Origin: CAZZCN01 sp964652975
Lineage (GTDB): Bacteria > Bacillota > Clostridia > Saccharofermentanales > UBA5734
Reading direction: 5' to 3'
DNA: 26,512 bases
Assembly: GCA_964652975.1 (NCBI GenBank)
Contig: CAZZCN010000046.1
Span: 1-26,512, forward strand
The number at the start of each line of letters is the position of its first letter. Positions within the stretch are counted from its first letter, which is position 1. This document shows positions 6,762 to 15,178 of this stretch, in pieces. The notes below the pieces were generated by a model. It was not told the DNA's origin, searched no databases, and saw only the letters and a list, made by a program, of their open reading frames with translations. The position numbers were made by a program, and so were the translations under genes.

Positions 6762-7472
6762 TCATTTAGTCACGTTATAGAATATTTCGATAGAACCGTC
6801 GTCAAGACCAAGGGCTTTTGCCATATCGTACTGCATATCAATGGCGATGATTTCTCCGGCCTTTACATTGCTGAAGTCCAGTGTTACTTTACGACCGGTA
6901 TCCAGCATTAGTGTCGTAATCTTGTAGTCAGCTTCATTGGTGTTGATTATTACATTCTTCTCAAGGACATCCTGAGCAATCTTGCAATATTTGCGGAGTG
7001 TGTCCAGAGGGAAAAACTTCTTGGCATCAGTTGAGTATTTCTCATAAAAAGAAACGCTGATGTTCTCTGTCTTCGAGTAAATTACAGAAGTTCCGCCTTT
7101 AACAACAACGTTATTAACATAAATGGCATATTCCGTGAACTTGTCCTTCATCTTCATTAACTGTGCATCTGTGAATGCACCGCTTAGACGGGCGGTATAC
7201 ATCTCGTTGTTAGCCTTGTCTATAACAGCCTGCTTGGCTTCCACTATCTTAAATGATTCGTTCCTGGCTTTGTTAGAAACTGAAATCCTGCCACTAAGGC
7301 TAAATACCAAAACCATTAATCCAGCTATAACAATCAAAGAACCTAAGATGAATAGACCAAAAAAGACATTCCCCTTAAGAGAATTCTGAAATTTAATTAT
7401 ATTCTTGCGTAGCATCGAGGAACTGGCAATATTATCGTTGTTTATCTGCTTTTCACTTTTATTTGTATCCAA
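6762..7472 (-). CDS. Single-span membrane protein of unknown function
   Basis: No family was recognised. The product (about 236-240 aa) has a polar N-terminus, one hydrophobic span (VFFGLFILGSLIVIAGLMVL), then a helix-forming region (KIVEAKQAVIDKANNEMYTA) and a C-terminal segment with beta-like alternation (KVTLDFSNVKAGEIIAIDMQ). The frame also has a GTG at 7482-7484, overlapping the last codons of the pyrG frame, but its AAGG would touch the start codon. The TTG at 7470-7472 lies 7 nt after GGGTGGG and is more plausible. The C-terminal part resembles that of the next gene product (VKAGEIIAID against VKSGDKINIE), so the two are likely duplicates acting outside the membrane, perhaps together. 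Confidence 0.68.
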   Translation of the reverse strand: MDTNKSEKQINNDNIASSSMLRKNIIKFQNSLKGNVFFGLFILGSLIVIAGLMVLVFSLSGRISVSNKARNESFKIVEAKQAVIDKANNEMYTARLSGAFTDAQLMKMKDKFTEYAIYVNNVVVKGGTSVIYSKTENISVSFYEKYSTDAKKFFPLDTLRKYCKIAQDVLEKNVIINTNEADYKITTLMLDTGRKVTLDFSNVKAGEIIAIDMQYDMAKALGLDDGSIEIFYNVTK

Positions 7473-7476
7473 AGAT

Positions 7477-9222
7477 TTACCCACCCTTCGTAATAAAATC
7501 TATACTGTTCAACATTTTATCATAATTATCAACAAANNNNNNNNNNNNNNNNNNNNNNNNNNNNNNNNNNNNNNNNNNNNNNNNNNNNNNNNNNNNNNNN
7601 NNNNNNNNNNNNNNNNNNNNNNNNNNNNNNNNNNNNTCTATCGCGGCCTTTATAAATCCGGCAAAAAGCGGATGAGGCCTGTTGGGCCGGGATTTGAATT
7701 CAGGATGGAACTGTGATGCGACGAAAAAGGGATGGGAGGGTATCTCTATCATCTCCACGATTCTTCCGTCAGGTGATATTCCTGAAAGCATCATGCCTGC
7801 ATCAGAAAGCTCCTGCCTGTATTTGTTGTTCACCTCGTACCTGTGGCGATGGCGCTCGTAGATCACATCACTACCATAAAGCTTTCTTACCTTGGAATTC
7901 TCGTCTAGCTTGCATGGGTACTGTCCTAGTCTCATTGTTCCGCCAAGCTGATCCACATCCTTTTGCTCAGGCATCAGGTCTATTACCGGGTTGGTTGTAT
8001 ACTGGTCCAGTTCTGAGCTGTGAGCATCCTTGTATCCAAGCACATCACGTGCATATTCAATTATAGCAATCTGCATGCCAAGGCATATGCCAAGATAAGG
8101 AATGTTGTTCTTGCGGGCATATTCGCATGCGTCGATTTTACCGTCAATCCCTCTGGAGCCAAACCCTCCCGGTACGAGTATCCCGTCTACATCTGCAAAT
8201 ACTTCGCTGGCAGACTCTTCGGTAACCGTATCCGACTCGACCCACTTAATTTTTACTTCAGCACCATTTGCTATGCCGCCGTGTTTTAATGCTTCGACAA
8301 CGCTAAGGTATGCATCATGCAGTGCGACGTATTTGCCTACCAGCGCTATCGTTACTTTGCGGTCCAGGGATTTAAGAGTGCATACCATCTTCTCCCAGTC
8401 GCTAAGGTCAGGTGTCGTGCAAGGTATTCCAAGTCTTTTACATACTACGGTTGCAAGACCTTCCTCCTCAAGCGCCAATGGAATCTCGTAAAGAAGTGGC
8501 ATGTCGATATTCTGTATTACACATTCCCTTGGGACGTTGCAAAAAAGCGATATCTTGTCCCTCATGTCGCGAGGAATCTCCTTTTCGCTTCTCAAAACAA
8601 TTATGTCCGGTTGAATTCCTATGCTTAAAAGCCCTTTGACACTGTGCTGTGTGGGCTTTGACTTCAGCTCCTCGGATGCAGACAGATATGGGACCAGTGT
8701 GACATGAATGAAGATGCAGTTCTCTCTACCGACATCATGAGAAAACTGACGGATCGCCTCCAAAAACGGAAGGCTTTCTATATCGCCCACTGTTCCGCCT
8801 ATTTCGACTATTGCAATATCGGTGTCTCTGCCACCTTCTGCAATCTTATTCTTTATCTCATTGGTTATATGAGGTATTACCTGTACGGTTCCGCCTCCGA
8901 AGTCACCCTTGCGCTCTTTGGCGATTACGGTGGAGTATACTCTGCCTGATGTGACGTTGCTTGCTTGTGAAAGACTCTCGTCTATGAACCTTTCGTAATG
9001 ACCAAGGTCCAGATCTGTCTCCGCCCCATCATCGGTTACGAACACTTCCCCATGCTGGTACGGGCTCATTGTTCCCGGGTCAACATTCAAATACGGGTCG
9101 AATTTCTGAACCTTCACCTTGAAATTTCTAGCCTTAAGAAGCCTTCCAAGCGAAGCTGCGGTTATTCCCTTGCCAAGTCCGGATACAACTCCTCCGGTTA
9201 CAAAAATGTATTTTGGATTCAT
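7477..9222 (-). CDS. pyrG: CTP synthase (gap near the 3' end)
   Basis: CTP synthase aminates UTP to CTP using ATP and glutamine. The N-terminal synthetase domain starts MNPKYIFVTGGVVSGLGKG (P-loop) and includes QHGEVFVTDDGAETDLDLGH. The C-terminal glutamine amidotransferase domain has PGGFGSRGIDGKI, the nucleophile Cys in YLGICLGMQ and the catalytic HPEFKSRP. The ATG is preceded by GAGG at 9 nt. About 528 residues are readable before the run of 100 N (7537-7636), reaching PLFAGFIKAAI, which is close to the normal end of the enzyme. The 19 residues after the gap (FVDNYDKMLNSIDFITKGG) are in frame only if the real gap length is a multiple of three, so the true stop may lie in the gap. The leader can pair with the ribosome binding site. 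Confidence 0.95.
   Translation of the reverse strand: MNPKYIFVTGGVVSGLGKGITAASLGRLLKARNFKVKVQKFDPYLNVDPGTMSPYQHGEVFVTDDGAETDLDLGHYERFIDESLSQASNVTSGRVYSTVIAKERKGDFGGGTVQVIPHITNEIKNKIAEGGRDTDIAIVEIGGTVGDIESLPFLEAIRQFSHDVGRENCIFIHVTLVPYLSASEELKSKPTQHSVKGLLSIGIQPDIIVLRSEKEIPRDMRDKISLFCNVPRECVIQNIDMPLLYEIPLALEEEGLATVVCKRLGIPCTTPDLSDWEKMVCTLKSLDRKVTIALVGKYVALHDAYLSVVEALKHGGIANGAEVKIKWVESDTVTEESASEVFADVDGILVPGGFGSRGIDGKIDACEYARKNNIPYLGICLGMQIAIIEYARDVLGYKDAHSSELDQYTTNPVIDLMPEQKDVDQLGGTMRLGQYPCKLDENSKVRKLYGSDVIYERHRHRYEVNNKYRQELSDAGMMLSGISPDGRIVEMIEIPSHPFFVASQFHPEFKSRPNRPHPLFAGFIKAAIXXXXXXXXXXXXXXXXXXXXXXXXXXXXXXXXXXFVDNYDKMLNSIDFITKGG
7537..7636. other. Assembly gap (100 N)
   Basis: A run of exactly 100 N, the conventional placeholder for a gap of unknown length. 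It interrupts the 3' end of pyrG, so the end of that gene and anything between it and the next gene are unknown. Confidence 0.99.
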
Positions 9223-9228
9223 GATAGT

Positions 9229-9289
9229 AGCCTCATTTCTTTCGTTTTTTTTTTCGACTAATAGAAGTCTTCAAAAGTCATATGAGGCT
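9229..9289 (-). promoter_or_regulatory. pyrG leader with a ribosome-binding-site-sequestering stem
   Basis: On the minus strand AGCCTCAT (9282-9289) is perfectly complementary to ATGAGGCT (9229-9236), which contains the GAGG ribosome binding site of pyrG. The 45-nt loop holds a run of ten A (9245-9254). I see no terminator and no GGGC-type start that would suggest the CTP-sensing reiterative transcription known for Bacillus pyrG. Translational control by this stem is an inference. Confidence 0.4.
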
Positions 9290-9460
9290 CCATTGCCTAT
9301 AATTACTTAACTCGAGTATTTTATCATTAATCAATGATTTTTTCTACTCGCATTTTAACAGAATTAAATAAAATTTTATTGGCAGATTGGCTAAATTTAG
9401 AATTGGAAATCATTGACCGTTTGACTGTATTAAAATTAATAATTTCATGAATAAAAAAGA

Positions 9461-9918
9461 GGAGAATTGCGAAGAAATTCTCCGAGTGCGACTCTCCATC
9501 GGTTTGTTCTACGAAAATGCCAAGCTGCGACTTTAAAATTCTTGTTTGTTTACGAAAATGCAAGGTTGCGACTCCATGCAAGTTAAATCAAAAAAACGCA
9601 AATCGCAAATCGGAGAATTGCGAAGCAATTCTCTCAGGCGACTTTCTTGTAAGTTCATCCAAAGTACGAAAATGCAAGGCGGAGAATTGCGAAGCAATTC
9701 TCCCAGGCGACTCCCCGCCAGTTTATCAAACAGGAGTCGGCTACGCACCAAGTGGGAATAATAAACTCATTCCCTATTAGTTGTCTTTGCGAAAAATGTA
9801 AAACGGAGAATTTCGGAGAAATTCTCCAAATGCGACTCCTGAAATGAAAATACAAAGCGGAGAATTGCGCAGCAATTCTCTCAGGCGAATCCGCGTCAGT
9901 TTGTCAAACAGGATTCGC
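9461..9918. repeat. Cluster of palindromic hairpin repeats between guaA and pyrG
   Basis: Five copies of a hairpin with arms GGAGAATTGC / GCAATTCTCC and a 3-nt loop lie at 9461-9483, 9612-9634, 9681-9703, 9805-9827 and 9859-9881. Copies are often preceded by acgaaaatgcaagg and followed by caggcgact. A second stem follows three of them: 9639-9645 with 9661-9668 (one bulge), 9708-9714 with 9733-9739, and 9886-9892 with 9911-9917. The last two have 18-nt loops and differ by a compensatory pair. The last stem starts right after the guaA stop. The rest of the 9223-9917 spacer is AT-rich; an 84-codon frame (9327-9581) across it has no support. Confidence 0.85.
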
Positions 9919-11453
9919 TATTCCCACTCGATAGTCGCCGGCGGCTTCGTCGTAATATCATATACGACCCTGTTCACGTGTCGTACTTCGTTTATTATCC
10001 TGGCTGAAATCACAGCGAGTATGTCATATGGGATTCTGGCAAAGTCTGCTGTCATAAAGTCGGAGGTGGTTACACTTCTGAGCGCCACCGTGTAATCGTA
10101 GGTTCGCTCGTCACCCATAACACCAACACTTCTGACTCCTGTCAGAACGGCAAAATATTGATTGTATTCTCTGTCAAGACCGGCCTTTGCTATCTCGTCG
10201 CGAAAAATGGCGTCCGCTTCCTTAAGCAAATGGAGTTTGTCACGGGTTATATCTCCCATTATTCGTATTGCAAGCCCTGGTCCGGGGAAAGGTTGACGCC
10301 AGACAAGAGCTTCGGGAATGCCAAGTTCAATTCCGGCTTTCCGCACCTCATCCTTGAAAAGATGTCGCAGTGGCTCTATTATCTCCTTGAAATCTACAAA
10401 GTCAGGAAGTCCGCCAACATTGTGATGGCTCTTGATAACAGCAGCATCACCGACTCCGCTCTCTATTACGTCTGGATATATTGTACCTTGAACGAGAAAA
10501 TCAACTGTACCGATCTTCTTCGCCTCTTCTTCGAAAACGCGAATAAACTCTTCTCCTATAATCTTACGCTTCTGCTCCGAGTCAGAGACTCCGGCAAGCT
10601 TCTCAAGGAAACGGTCTTCAGCGTTAACTCTTATAATGTTCATATCAAACTGAGCTGCAAAAACCTTCTCGACCTGGTCCCCTTCATCTTTCCTAAGGAA
10701 TCCATGATCAACGAAAATACAAGTCAACTGCTTTCCAACAGCCTTGTGGATCATCATGGCGGCAACAGAGGAATCAACCCCGCCGGACAGTCCGCACAGA
10801 ACCTTCTTGTCACCAATTTTTTCTTTCAGGTTTCTGATGGAATCAGATACAAATGCTGACATCACCCAGTCACCTTTGCATTTGCAGATGTTAATCAAAA
10901 AATTCCTGAGCATCAATGACCCGTTATCGGTATGCATAACCTCCGGGTGAAACTGAACTGCATAAAGTGCCTTGTCGGCATTCTCCATTGCTGCTGTCGG
11001 GCATGAATCGCTTGTAGCAGTTACCTTGTATCCATCCGGAATTTCCGAGATAAAATCAGTATGGCTCATCCATGAAGTGTTAGGAGAACTGACACCTTCG
11101 AACAAAAGGCTCCCAGCGTCAAGGTTGACAATCGTCTTGCCATACTCTCGCAACGCTCCAGATTCCACCTTGCCTCCGTTCATTACCGCCATCAGCTGCG
11201 CACCATAGCAAATACCAAGTACAGGTATTCCAAGTTCGAGAATTTCGGGTGAGTAGCTAGGAGAAGAGAGTGAATTAACGCTCTTGGGGCCTCCTGTAAA
11301 AATTATACCCTTGTATTCCTCGGCGATTATCTTGTCGATAGGTGTGGTAAAAGGAAGTATCTCACAGTAGACATTCTGCTCGCGAACCCGTCTTGCGATT
11401 AGCTGATTGTATTGGCCTCCGAAATCCAGGACAAGTATTTTCTCATTTTTCAT
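9918..11453 (-). CDS. guaA: GMP synthase (glutamine-hydrolysing)
   Basis: Converts XMP to GMP with glutamine and ATP. The 511-residue protein is full length. The N-terminal class I amidotransferase domain starts KILVLDFGGQYNQLIARRVR, has the nucleophile Cys in GICYGAQLM and the catalytic His in QFHPEV. The ATP-pyrophosphatase domain has the P-loop LSGGVDSSVAAM, and the C-terminal dimerisation domain ends TTKPPATIEWE, the normal end. AAGGAG lies upstream of the ATG. It follows glmS by 153 bp on the same strand. A hairpin of the repeat cluster begins at the last base of its TAG, so its mRNA 3' end is probably structured. No guanine-riboswitch signature was seen in the 153-bp spacer. Confidence 0.97.
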   Translation of the reverse strand: MKNEKILVLDFGGQYNQLIARRVREQNVYCEILPFTTPIDKIIAEEYKGIIFTGGPKSVNSLSSPSYSPEILELGIPVLGICYGAQLMAVMNGGKVESGALREYGKTIVNLDAGSLLFEGVSSPNTSWMSHTDFISEIPDGYKVTATSDSCPTAAMENADKALYAVQFHPEVMHTDNGSLMLRNFLINICKCKGDWVMSAFVSDSIRNLKEKIGDKKVLCGLSGGVDSSVAAMMIHKAVGKQLTCIFVDHGFLRKDEGDQVEKVFAAQFDMNIIRVNAEDRFLEKLAGVSDSEQKRKIIGEEFIRVFEEEAKKIGTVDFLVQGTIYPDVIESGVGDAAVIKSHHNVGGLPDFVDFKEIIEPLRHLFKDEVRKAGIELGIPEALVWRQPFPGPGLAIRIMGDITRDKLHLLKEADAIFRDEIAKAGLDREYNQYFAVLTGVRSVGVMGDERTYDYTVALRSVTTSDFMTADFARIPYDILAVISARIINEVRHVNRVVYDITTKPPATIEWE

Positions 11454-11606
11454 TGAATTGTATTCTCCTTATAATGGCCAGTCTTGATTTGATAGTTATA
11501 TTTTAATATTTTGATCCTGTTTATATATTATTCTATAGTATAGCTAAAAGAAAGATAATATGCCTGATAAACCATTATCGTTGCGTCTGGATGTCAATCT
11601 TCAGAC

Positions 11607-13442
11607 TTATTCCACTGTAACCGACTTGGCTAGGTTACGCGGCTTGTCAATGTCACAGCCCTTCATGGCAGATATGTAATATCCGAAAAGCTGCAATGGG
11701 ATAACTGCAAGCGAAGGATAAAGCATTTCGTAAATCTTTGGCAGGTATATTGCGTGATCGGTCTCATTCTCGATATTGGTGTTGCCTTCAATGGTGAGTC
11801 CGATTACAAGTGCTCCCCTTGCCTTGACTTCCTTGACATTGCTCATCATCTTGTCAAAAAGCCTGTCGTTGGTTGCCAGTGCAACCACCAGAGTGCCGTC
11901 TTCAATCAGGGAAATGGTGCCATGCTTCAATTCGCCTGCAGCATATGCATCAGAATGTATATAGGATATCTCCTTGAGCTTAAGTGAACCCTCAAGTGAC
12001 ATCGCGTAGTCTGTGTTTCTTCCGATGAAAAATACATCTTTGCTATTGTAGTACAAGGAAGCCAGATACTGTACATTCTCCTTGTTGTCAAGAACCTCGG
12101 TTATCTTACCGGGCAGCTCCCAAAGACCTTCAATCGCTTTAGAGAGTTCATCCGGGGCCATTGTCTCCAGTGTCTGTGCGATGAAAAATGTTATAAGATA
12201 CATTACTGCAAGCTGTGTGCTGTATGCCTTGGTCGTGGCAACGGCTATCTCAGGTCCGGCCCATGTGTATAAAAGGTCATCGGACTCCTTGGCGATAGAA
12301 CTGCCAACAACATTCACAATAGACAGGATTCTCGCACCCAGGCGCTTGGCTTCTCTCATAGCAGCAAGCGTATCCGCTGTCTCACCTGACTGGCTTATAA
12401 CTATGGCTAGAGTGTTAGCGTCGACTATGGGGCTGCAATATCTGAATTCTGATGCAAGAACCACCTCAACAGGAATTCTGACAGCCTTCTCCATTACGTA
12501 CTTGCCAACCATTCCTACATGGTAGGCGGACCCGCAGCCAATAATGAAAATACGGCTTATTTTCTTAAGGTCTTCCTTTGTCAGACTGATGGAATCCAGC
12601 AAAATCCTGCCGTTCTTAATCCTGGGTGATATGGTGTCCTTAATGGCTTTGGGTTGCTCCATTATCTCCTTGAACATGAAATGTTCGTATCCACCCTTTT
12701 CGGCGGCAGCGACATCCCAGTCAATATGGCTGGTCTCCTTGGAAATAATTTCCTTGAATGTATCATAGACTTTGATGCTGTCTTTGGTAATTTCAACAAC
12801 TTCATTGTTCTCCAAATATATTATATCTCGTGTATATTTAAGAATCGCAGGTACGTCCGATGCAATATAGTTGCCTGAATCACTTACACCGACAATCAGC
12901 GGGCTTTCCTTGCGCACTGCGAAAAATCTATCCTTGCATTCCTCACTCAATATTCCAAGTGCAAACGATCCTTCTAGACTGCTGATGGTCTTGATTATGG
13001 TATCCAGTATGTCCCCGTTATACTTGTTTTCGTAGTATTCCATGAGATGTGCAATGACTTCGGTATCCGTGTCTGAGACAAATTCATAGCCCTTGCCTAT
13101 CAGTCGGTTCTTCTGATAAAGATAATTCTCGATGATGCCGTTGTGAACTATAACGTACTTTCCGGATCTGCTTCTGTGCGGATGTGAATTGATATCGCTG
13201 GGTCCGCCGTGAGTAGCCCATCTGGTATGGCCTATACCCATAAAACCTTCAAGTCTGGCTCCATCGTCAAGCTTGTCAGAGAGCACCTTGAGGCGTCCTC
13301 TTGTCTTCTCGATTACGATTCCATCCTTGGTGTAAACTGCTACGCCTGCCGAGTCATATCCACGATATTCCAGCTTGGAAAGTCCATCAAGTAAAATCGG
13401 TGTAGCTTGGTTGTCTCCTACATATCCTACTATTCCGCACAT
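11607..13442 (-). CDS. glmS: Glucosamine-6-phosphate synthase (isomerising glutamine-fructose-6-phosphate aminotransferase)
   Basis: Makes glucosamine-6-phosphate from fructose-6-phosphate and glutamine, the first step to cell-wall UDP-GlcNAc. The 611-residue protein begins MCGIVGYVGDNQATPILLDG, so Cys2 becomes the N-terminal nucleophile after Met removal. It has GHTRWATHGGPSDINSHPH, VHNGIIENY and SDTDTEVIAHL in the amidotransferase domain, then two SIS sugar-isomerase domains (IIGCGSAYHVG, SQSGETADTLAAMREAK, FIGRNTDYAMSLEGSLKLKE), and ends KPRNLAKSVTVE as expected. AAGGAG precedes the ATG. Many Firmicutes glmS genes are preceded by the glmS ribozyme; I looked for its core in the 149-bp spacer and did not find it, so control here is probably different. 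Confidence 0.97.
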   Translation of the reverse strand: MCGIVGYVGDNQATPILLDGLSKLEYRGYDSAGVAVYTKDGIVIEKTRGRLKVLSDKLDDGARLEGFMGIGHTRWATHGGPSDINSHPHRSRSGKYVIVHNGIIENYLYQKNRLIGKGYEFVSDTDTEVIAHLMEYYENKYNGDILDTIIKTISSLEGSFALGILSEECKDRFFAVRKESPLIVGVSDSGNYIASDVPAILKYTRDIIYLENNEVVEITKDSIKVYDTFKEIISKETSHIDWDVAAAEKGGYEHFMFKEIMEQPKAIKDTISPRIKNGRILLDSISLTKEDLKKISRIFIIGCGSAYHVGMVGKYVMEKAVRIPVEVVLASEFRYCSPIVDANTLAIVISQSGETADTLAAMREAKRLGARILSIVNVVGSSIAKESDDLLYTWAGPEIAVATTKAYSTQLAVMYLITFFIAQTLETMAPDELSKAIEGLWELPGKITEVLDNKENVQYLASLYYNSKDVFFIGRNTDYAMSLEGSLKLKEISYIHSDAYAAGELKHGTISLIEDGTLVVALATNDRLFDKMMSNVKEVKARGALVIGLTIEGNTNIENETDHAIYLPKIYEMLYPSLAVIPLQLFGYYISAMKGCDIDKPRNLAKSVTVE

Positions 13443-13480
13443 TTGGTTCTCCTTGTTCTCATATGCAAATCAATGCAATT

Positions 13481-13509
13481 AATATATATATAAATAATTG
13501 CCCATTCAA
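13481..13509 (-). promoter_or_regulatory. Candidate promoter of glmS
   Basis: On the minus strand TTGAAT (13504-13509) and TATATT (13481-13486) are 17 bp apart, about 40 bp before the glmS start. The surrounding spacer is very AT-rich, so chance matches are likely. Confidence 0.4.
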
Positions 13510-13591
13510 CTATTTCTTAGAAAATTTAATAAAAAGAAATGCTGTGTGTCTACGCTGTAAAAATTTCAATTCCCGTCAGTCTCACTTAGCG

Positions 13592-14872
13592 CTATTTTCT
13601 GAAAATTATCTCGTCACGGTTAGGGCCGTTTGAAACCATTGTTATAGGGCATTTGATGTGTTTTTCTATAAAAAGAACATACTCCTGTGCAAGCCTCGGA
13701 AGCTTGTCAAAATCCTTGATGCCCCTGATGTCTGTCTTCCAGCCTTTTAGTACTTCGTACACAGGCTTGGCCTTGGCCAGCTTGTATGTAACAGGGAACT
13801 TGTCCGTTACCTCGCCGTCAATCTCATATCCTATACAAACAGGTATCTCGTCAAGGTAGCTAAGTACATCAATTGCTGTCAAAACCGCTTCTGTAGCTCC
13901 TTGTATACGGCAGCCGTAGCTTGTGGCTACAGTGTCAAACCATCCCATTCTCCTGGGTCTTCCGGTTGTTGCTCCGAATTCTCCGGCATCTCCGCCGCGA
14001 AGACGCAGTTCTTGTGCCTTGTCACCTAATATCTCACTTACAAATTCACCGGCACCAACAGCACTTGAGTATGCCTTGGTAACCGCAACTATCTCCTTGA
14101 TCTCATAAGGTGGAATACCGCCGGCGCCAACAGCTCCGAATGCAGCAATTGTGGATGATGATGTAACCATCGGATATATGCCGAAATCTGTATCTTTCAG
14201 TGCTCCAAGCTGGCCTTCCAGAAGGATTTTCTTGCCATTCTTGACTGCATCATGTAAAAACAACGAGGTGTCTGCAACAAAAGGATGTACGAGTTCCTTA
14301 TACTCCATCATGGTCTTGAAAAGCTCTTCCGGATCAATCGGCGGCTTCTTGTACAGATTCTTAAGCAGAACGTTCTTGTATTCACAGACTGCATTTATCT
14401 TCTCGCGAAGGCTCACCGGTTCGTAAAGCTCACATACTTGAAAACCTATCTTGGCGTATTTGTCTGAATAAAAAGGCGCTATGCCCGACTTGGTCGATCC
14501 AAAGGACTTGGCACTCAGCCTCTCCTCCTCATATGTATCAAATAAAATGTGGTAAGGCATCAATATCTGGACACGGTCGGACACCATTATCTTGGGCATA
14601 GGCACATTCCTTGTAATCAGTTCGTTGATCTCCTTTATAAGGTTGGGAATATTCAGTGCGACACCGTTACCGATTATATTAGTGATATGGCTAAAAAATA
14701 CACCTGAAGGAATCTGGTGTAATGCAAATTTACCGTAATTGTTGATAATAGTGTGTCCTGCGTTGCTGCCTCCTTGAAAACGTATTACTACGTCGGACTG
14801 TGCCGCAAACATGTCAGTAATCTTACCTTTACCCTCGTCGCCCCAGTTCGCCCCTACAATTGCCTTAACCAT
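13592..14872 (-). CDS. purA: Adenylosuccinate synthetase
   Basis: Catalyses GTP-dependent joining of IMP and aspartate, the first committed step to AMP. The 426-residue protein begins MVKAIVGANWGDEGKGKITD, containing the family P-loop GDEGKGK, followed by GGSNAGHTI and LHQIPSGVF. Further family motifs are GSTKSGIAPFYSDK, LEGQLGALKDTDFGIYPMVT and TTGRPRRMGWFD. GAGGT lies 6 nt before the ATG. One variation: the usual QGA before the catalytic-loop region is partly altered (LLEGQLGALKD), which is typical of a Clostridia subgroup as far as I can judge, and the length is normal. It heads a same-strand run purA-glmS-guaA-pyrG. Confidence 0.95.
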   Translation of the reverse strand: MVKAIVGANWGDEGKGKITDMFAAQSDVVIRFQGGSNAGHTIINNYGKFALHQIPSGVFFSHITNIIGNGVALNIPNLIKEINELITRNVPMPKIMVSDRVQILMPYHILFDTYEEERLSAKSFGSTKSGIAPFYSDKYAKIGFQVCELYEPVSLREKINAVCEYKNVLLKNLYKKPPIDPEELFKTMMEYKELVHPFVADTSLFLHDAVKNGKKILLEGQLGALKDTDFGIYPMVTSSSTIAAFGAVGAGGIPPYEIKEIVAVTKAYSSAVGAGEFVSEILGDKAQELRLRGGDAGEFGATTGRPRRMGWFDTVATSYGCRIQGATEAVLTAIDVLSYLDEIPVCIGYEIDGEVTDKFPVTYKLAKAKPVYEVLKGWKTDIRGIKDFDKLPRLAQEYVLFIEKHIKCPITMVSNGPNRDEIIFRK

Positions 14873-14963
14873 AATACACCTCTCTCATTTGAAATTTTCT
14901 TTGCGAATGGCTCACTATAATCCATATCGTATGGCACGTTGACGCAAGCACAATTACTAAGAT

Positions 14964-14992
14964 ATTTTAACCTTAAACACCAAAATAATCAA
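14964..14992 (-). promoter_or_regulatory. Candidate promoter of purA
   Basis: On the minus strand TTGATT (14987-14992) and TAAAAT (14964-14969) are 17 bp apart, giving a leader of about 85 nt. No PurR-box-like pair or riboswitch was recognised. In the rest of the 14873-15178 spacer I see only an 18-bp-period direct repeat at 15096-15130. Confidence 0.45.
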
Positions 14993-15095
14993 GGTATTTT
15001 TTAGCAGGGAAATGTCGTTTTTTTATAAATAAATTGGGGTTTTAGCTAGCAGATTAGAGATTGAATACCCGGTTTGTCTTTCAAATTTATCAGGA

Positions 15096-15130
15096 TTTGG
15101 ACTTTTGTGCTATTTTGGACTTTTGTGCTA
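15096..15130. repeat. Short direct repeat (17 bp, two copies)
   Basis: tttggacttttgtgcta occurs at 15096-15112 and again at 15114-15130. It sits in a non-coding AT-rich spacer. Confidence 0.8.
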
Positions 15131-15178
15131 AATTTCATACAATTTTGTATTTTAAGTTGTTCAGAAATGAAATATAAT

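Noticed and set aside
9223..9360. Bacillus-type CTP-sensing pyrG attenuator
   Set aside because: No GGGC-like start and no terminator hairpin with U-run in the leader.
9327..9581. 84-aa protein between guaA and pyrG
   Set aside because: Its 5' part is made of the hairpin repeats and it has no ribosome binding site or recognisable domain.
11454..11606. Terminator or purine riboswitch between glmS and guaA
   Set aside because: GTCTG/CAGAC and GATAAT/ATTATC pairings exist, but there is no U-run after them and no purine-aptamer core.
13443..13591. glmS ribozyme upstream of glmS
   Set aside because: The conserved catalytic core is not found in the spacer on the minus strand.
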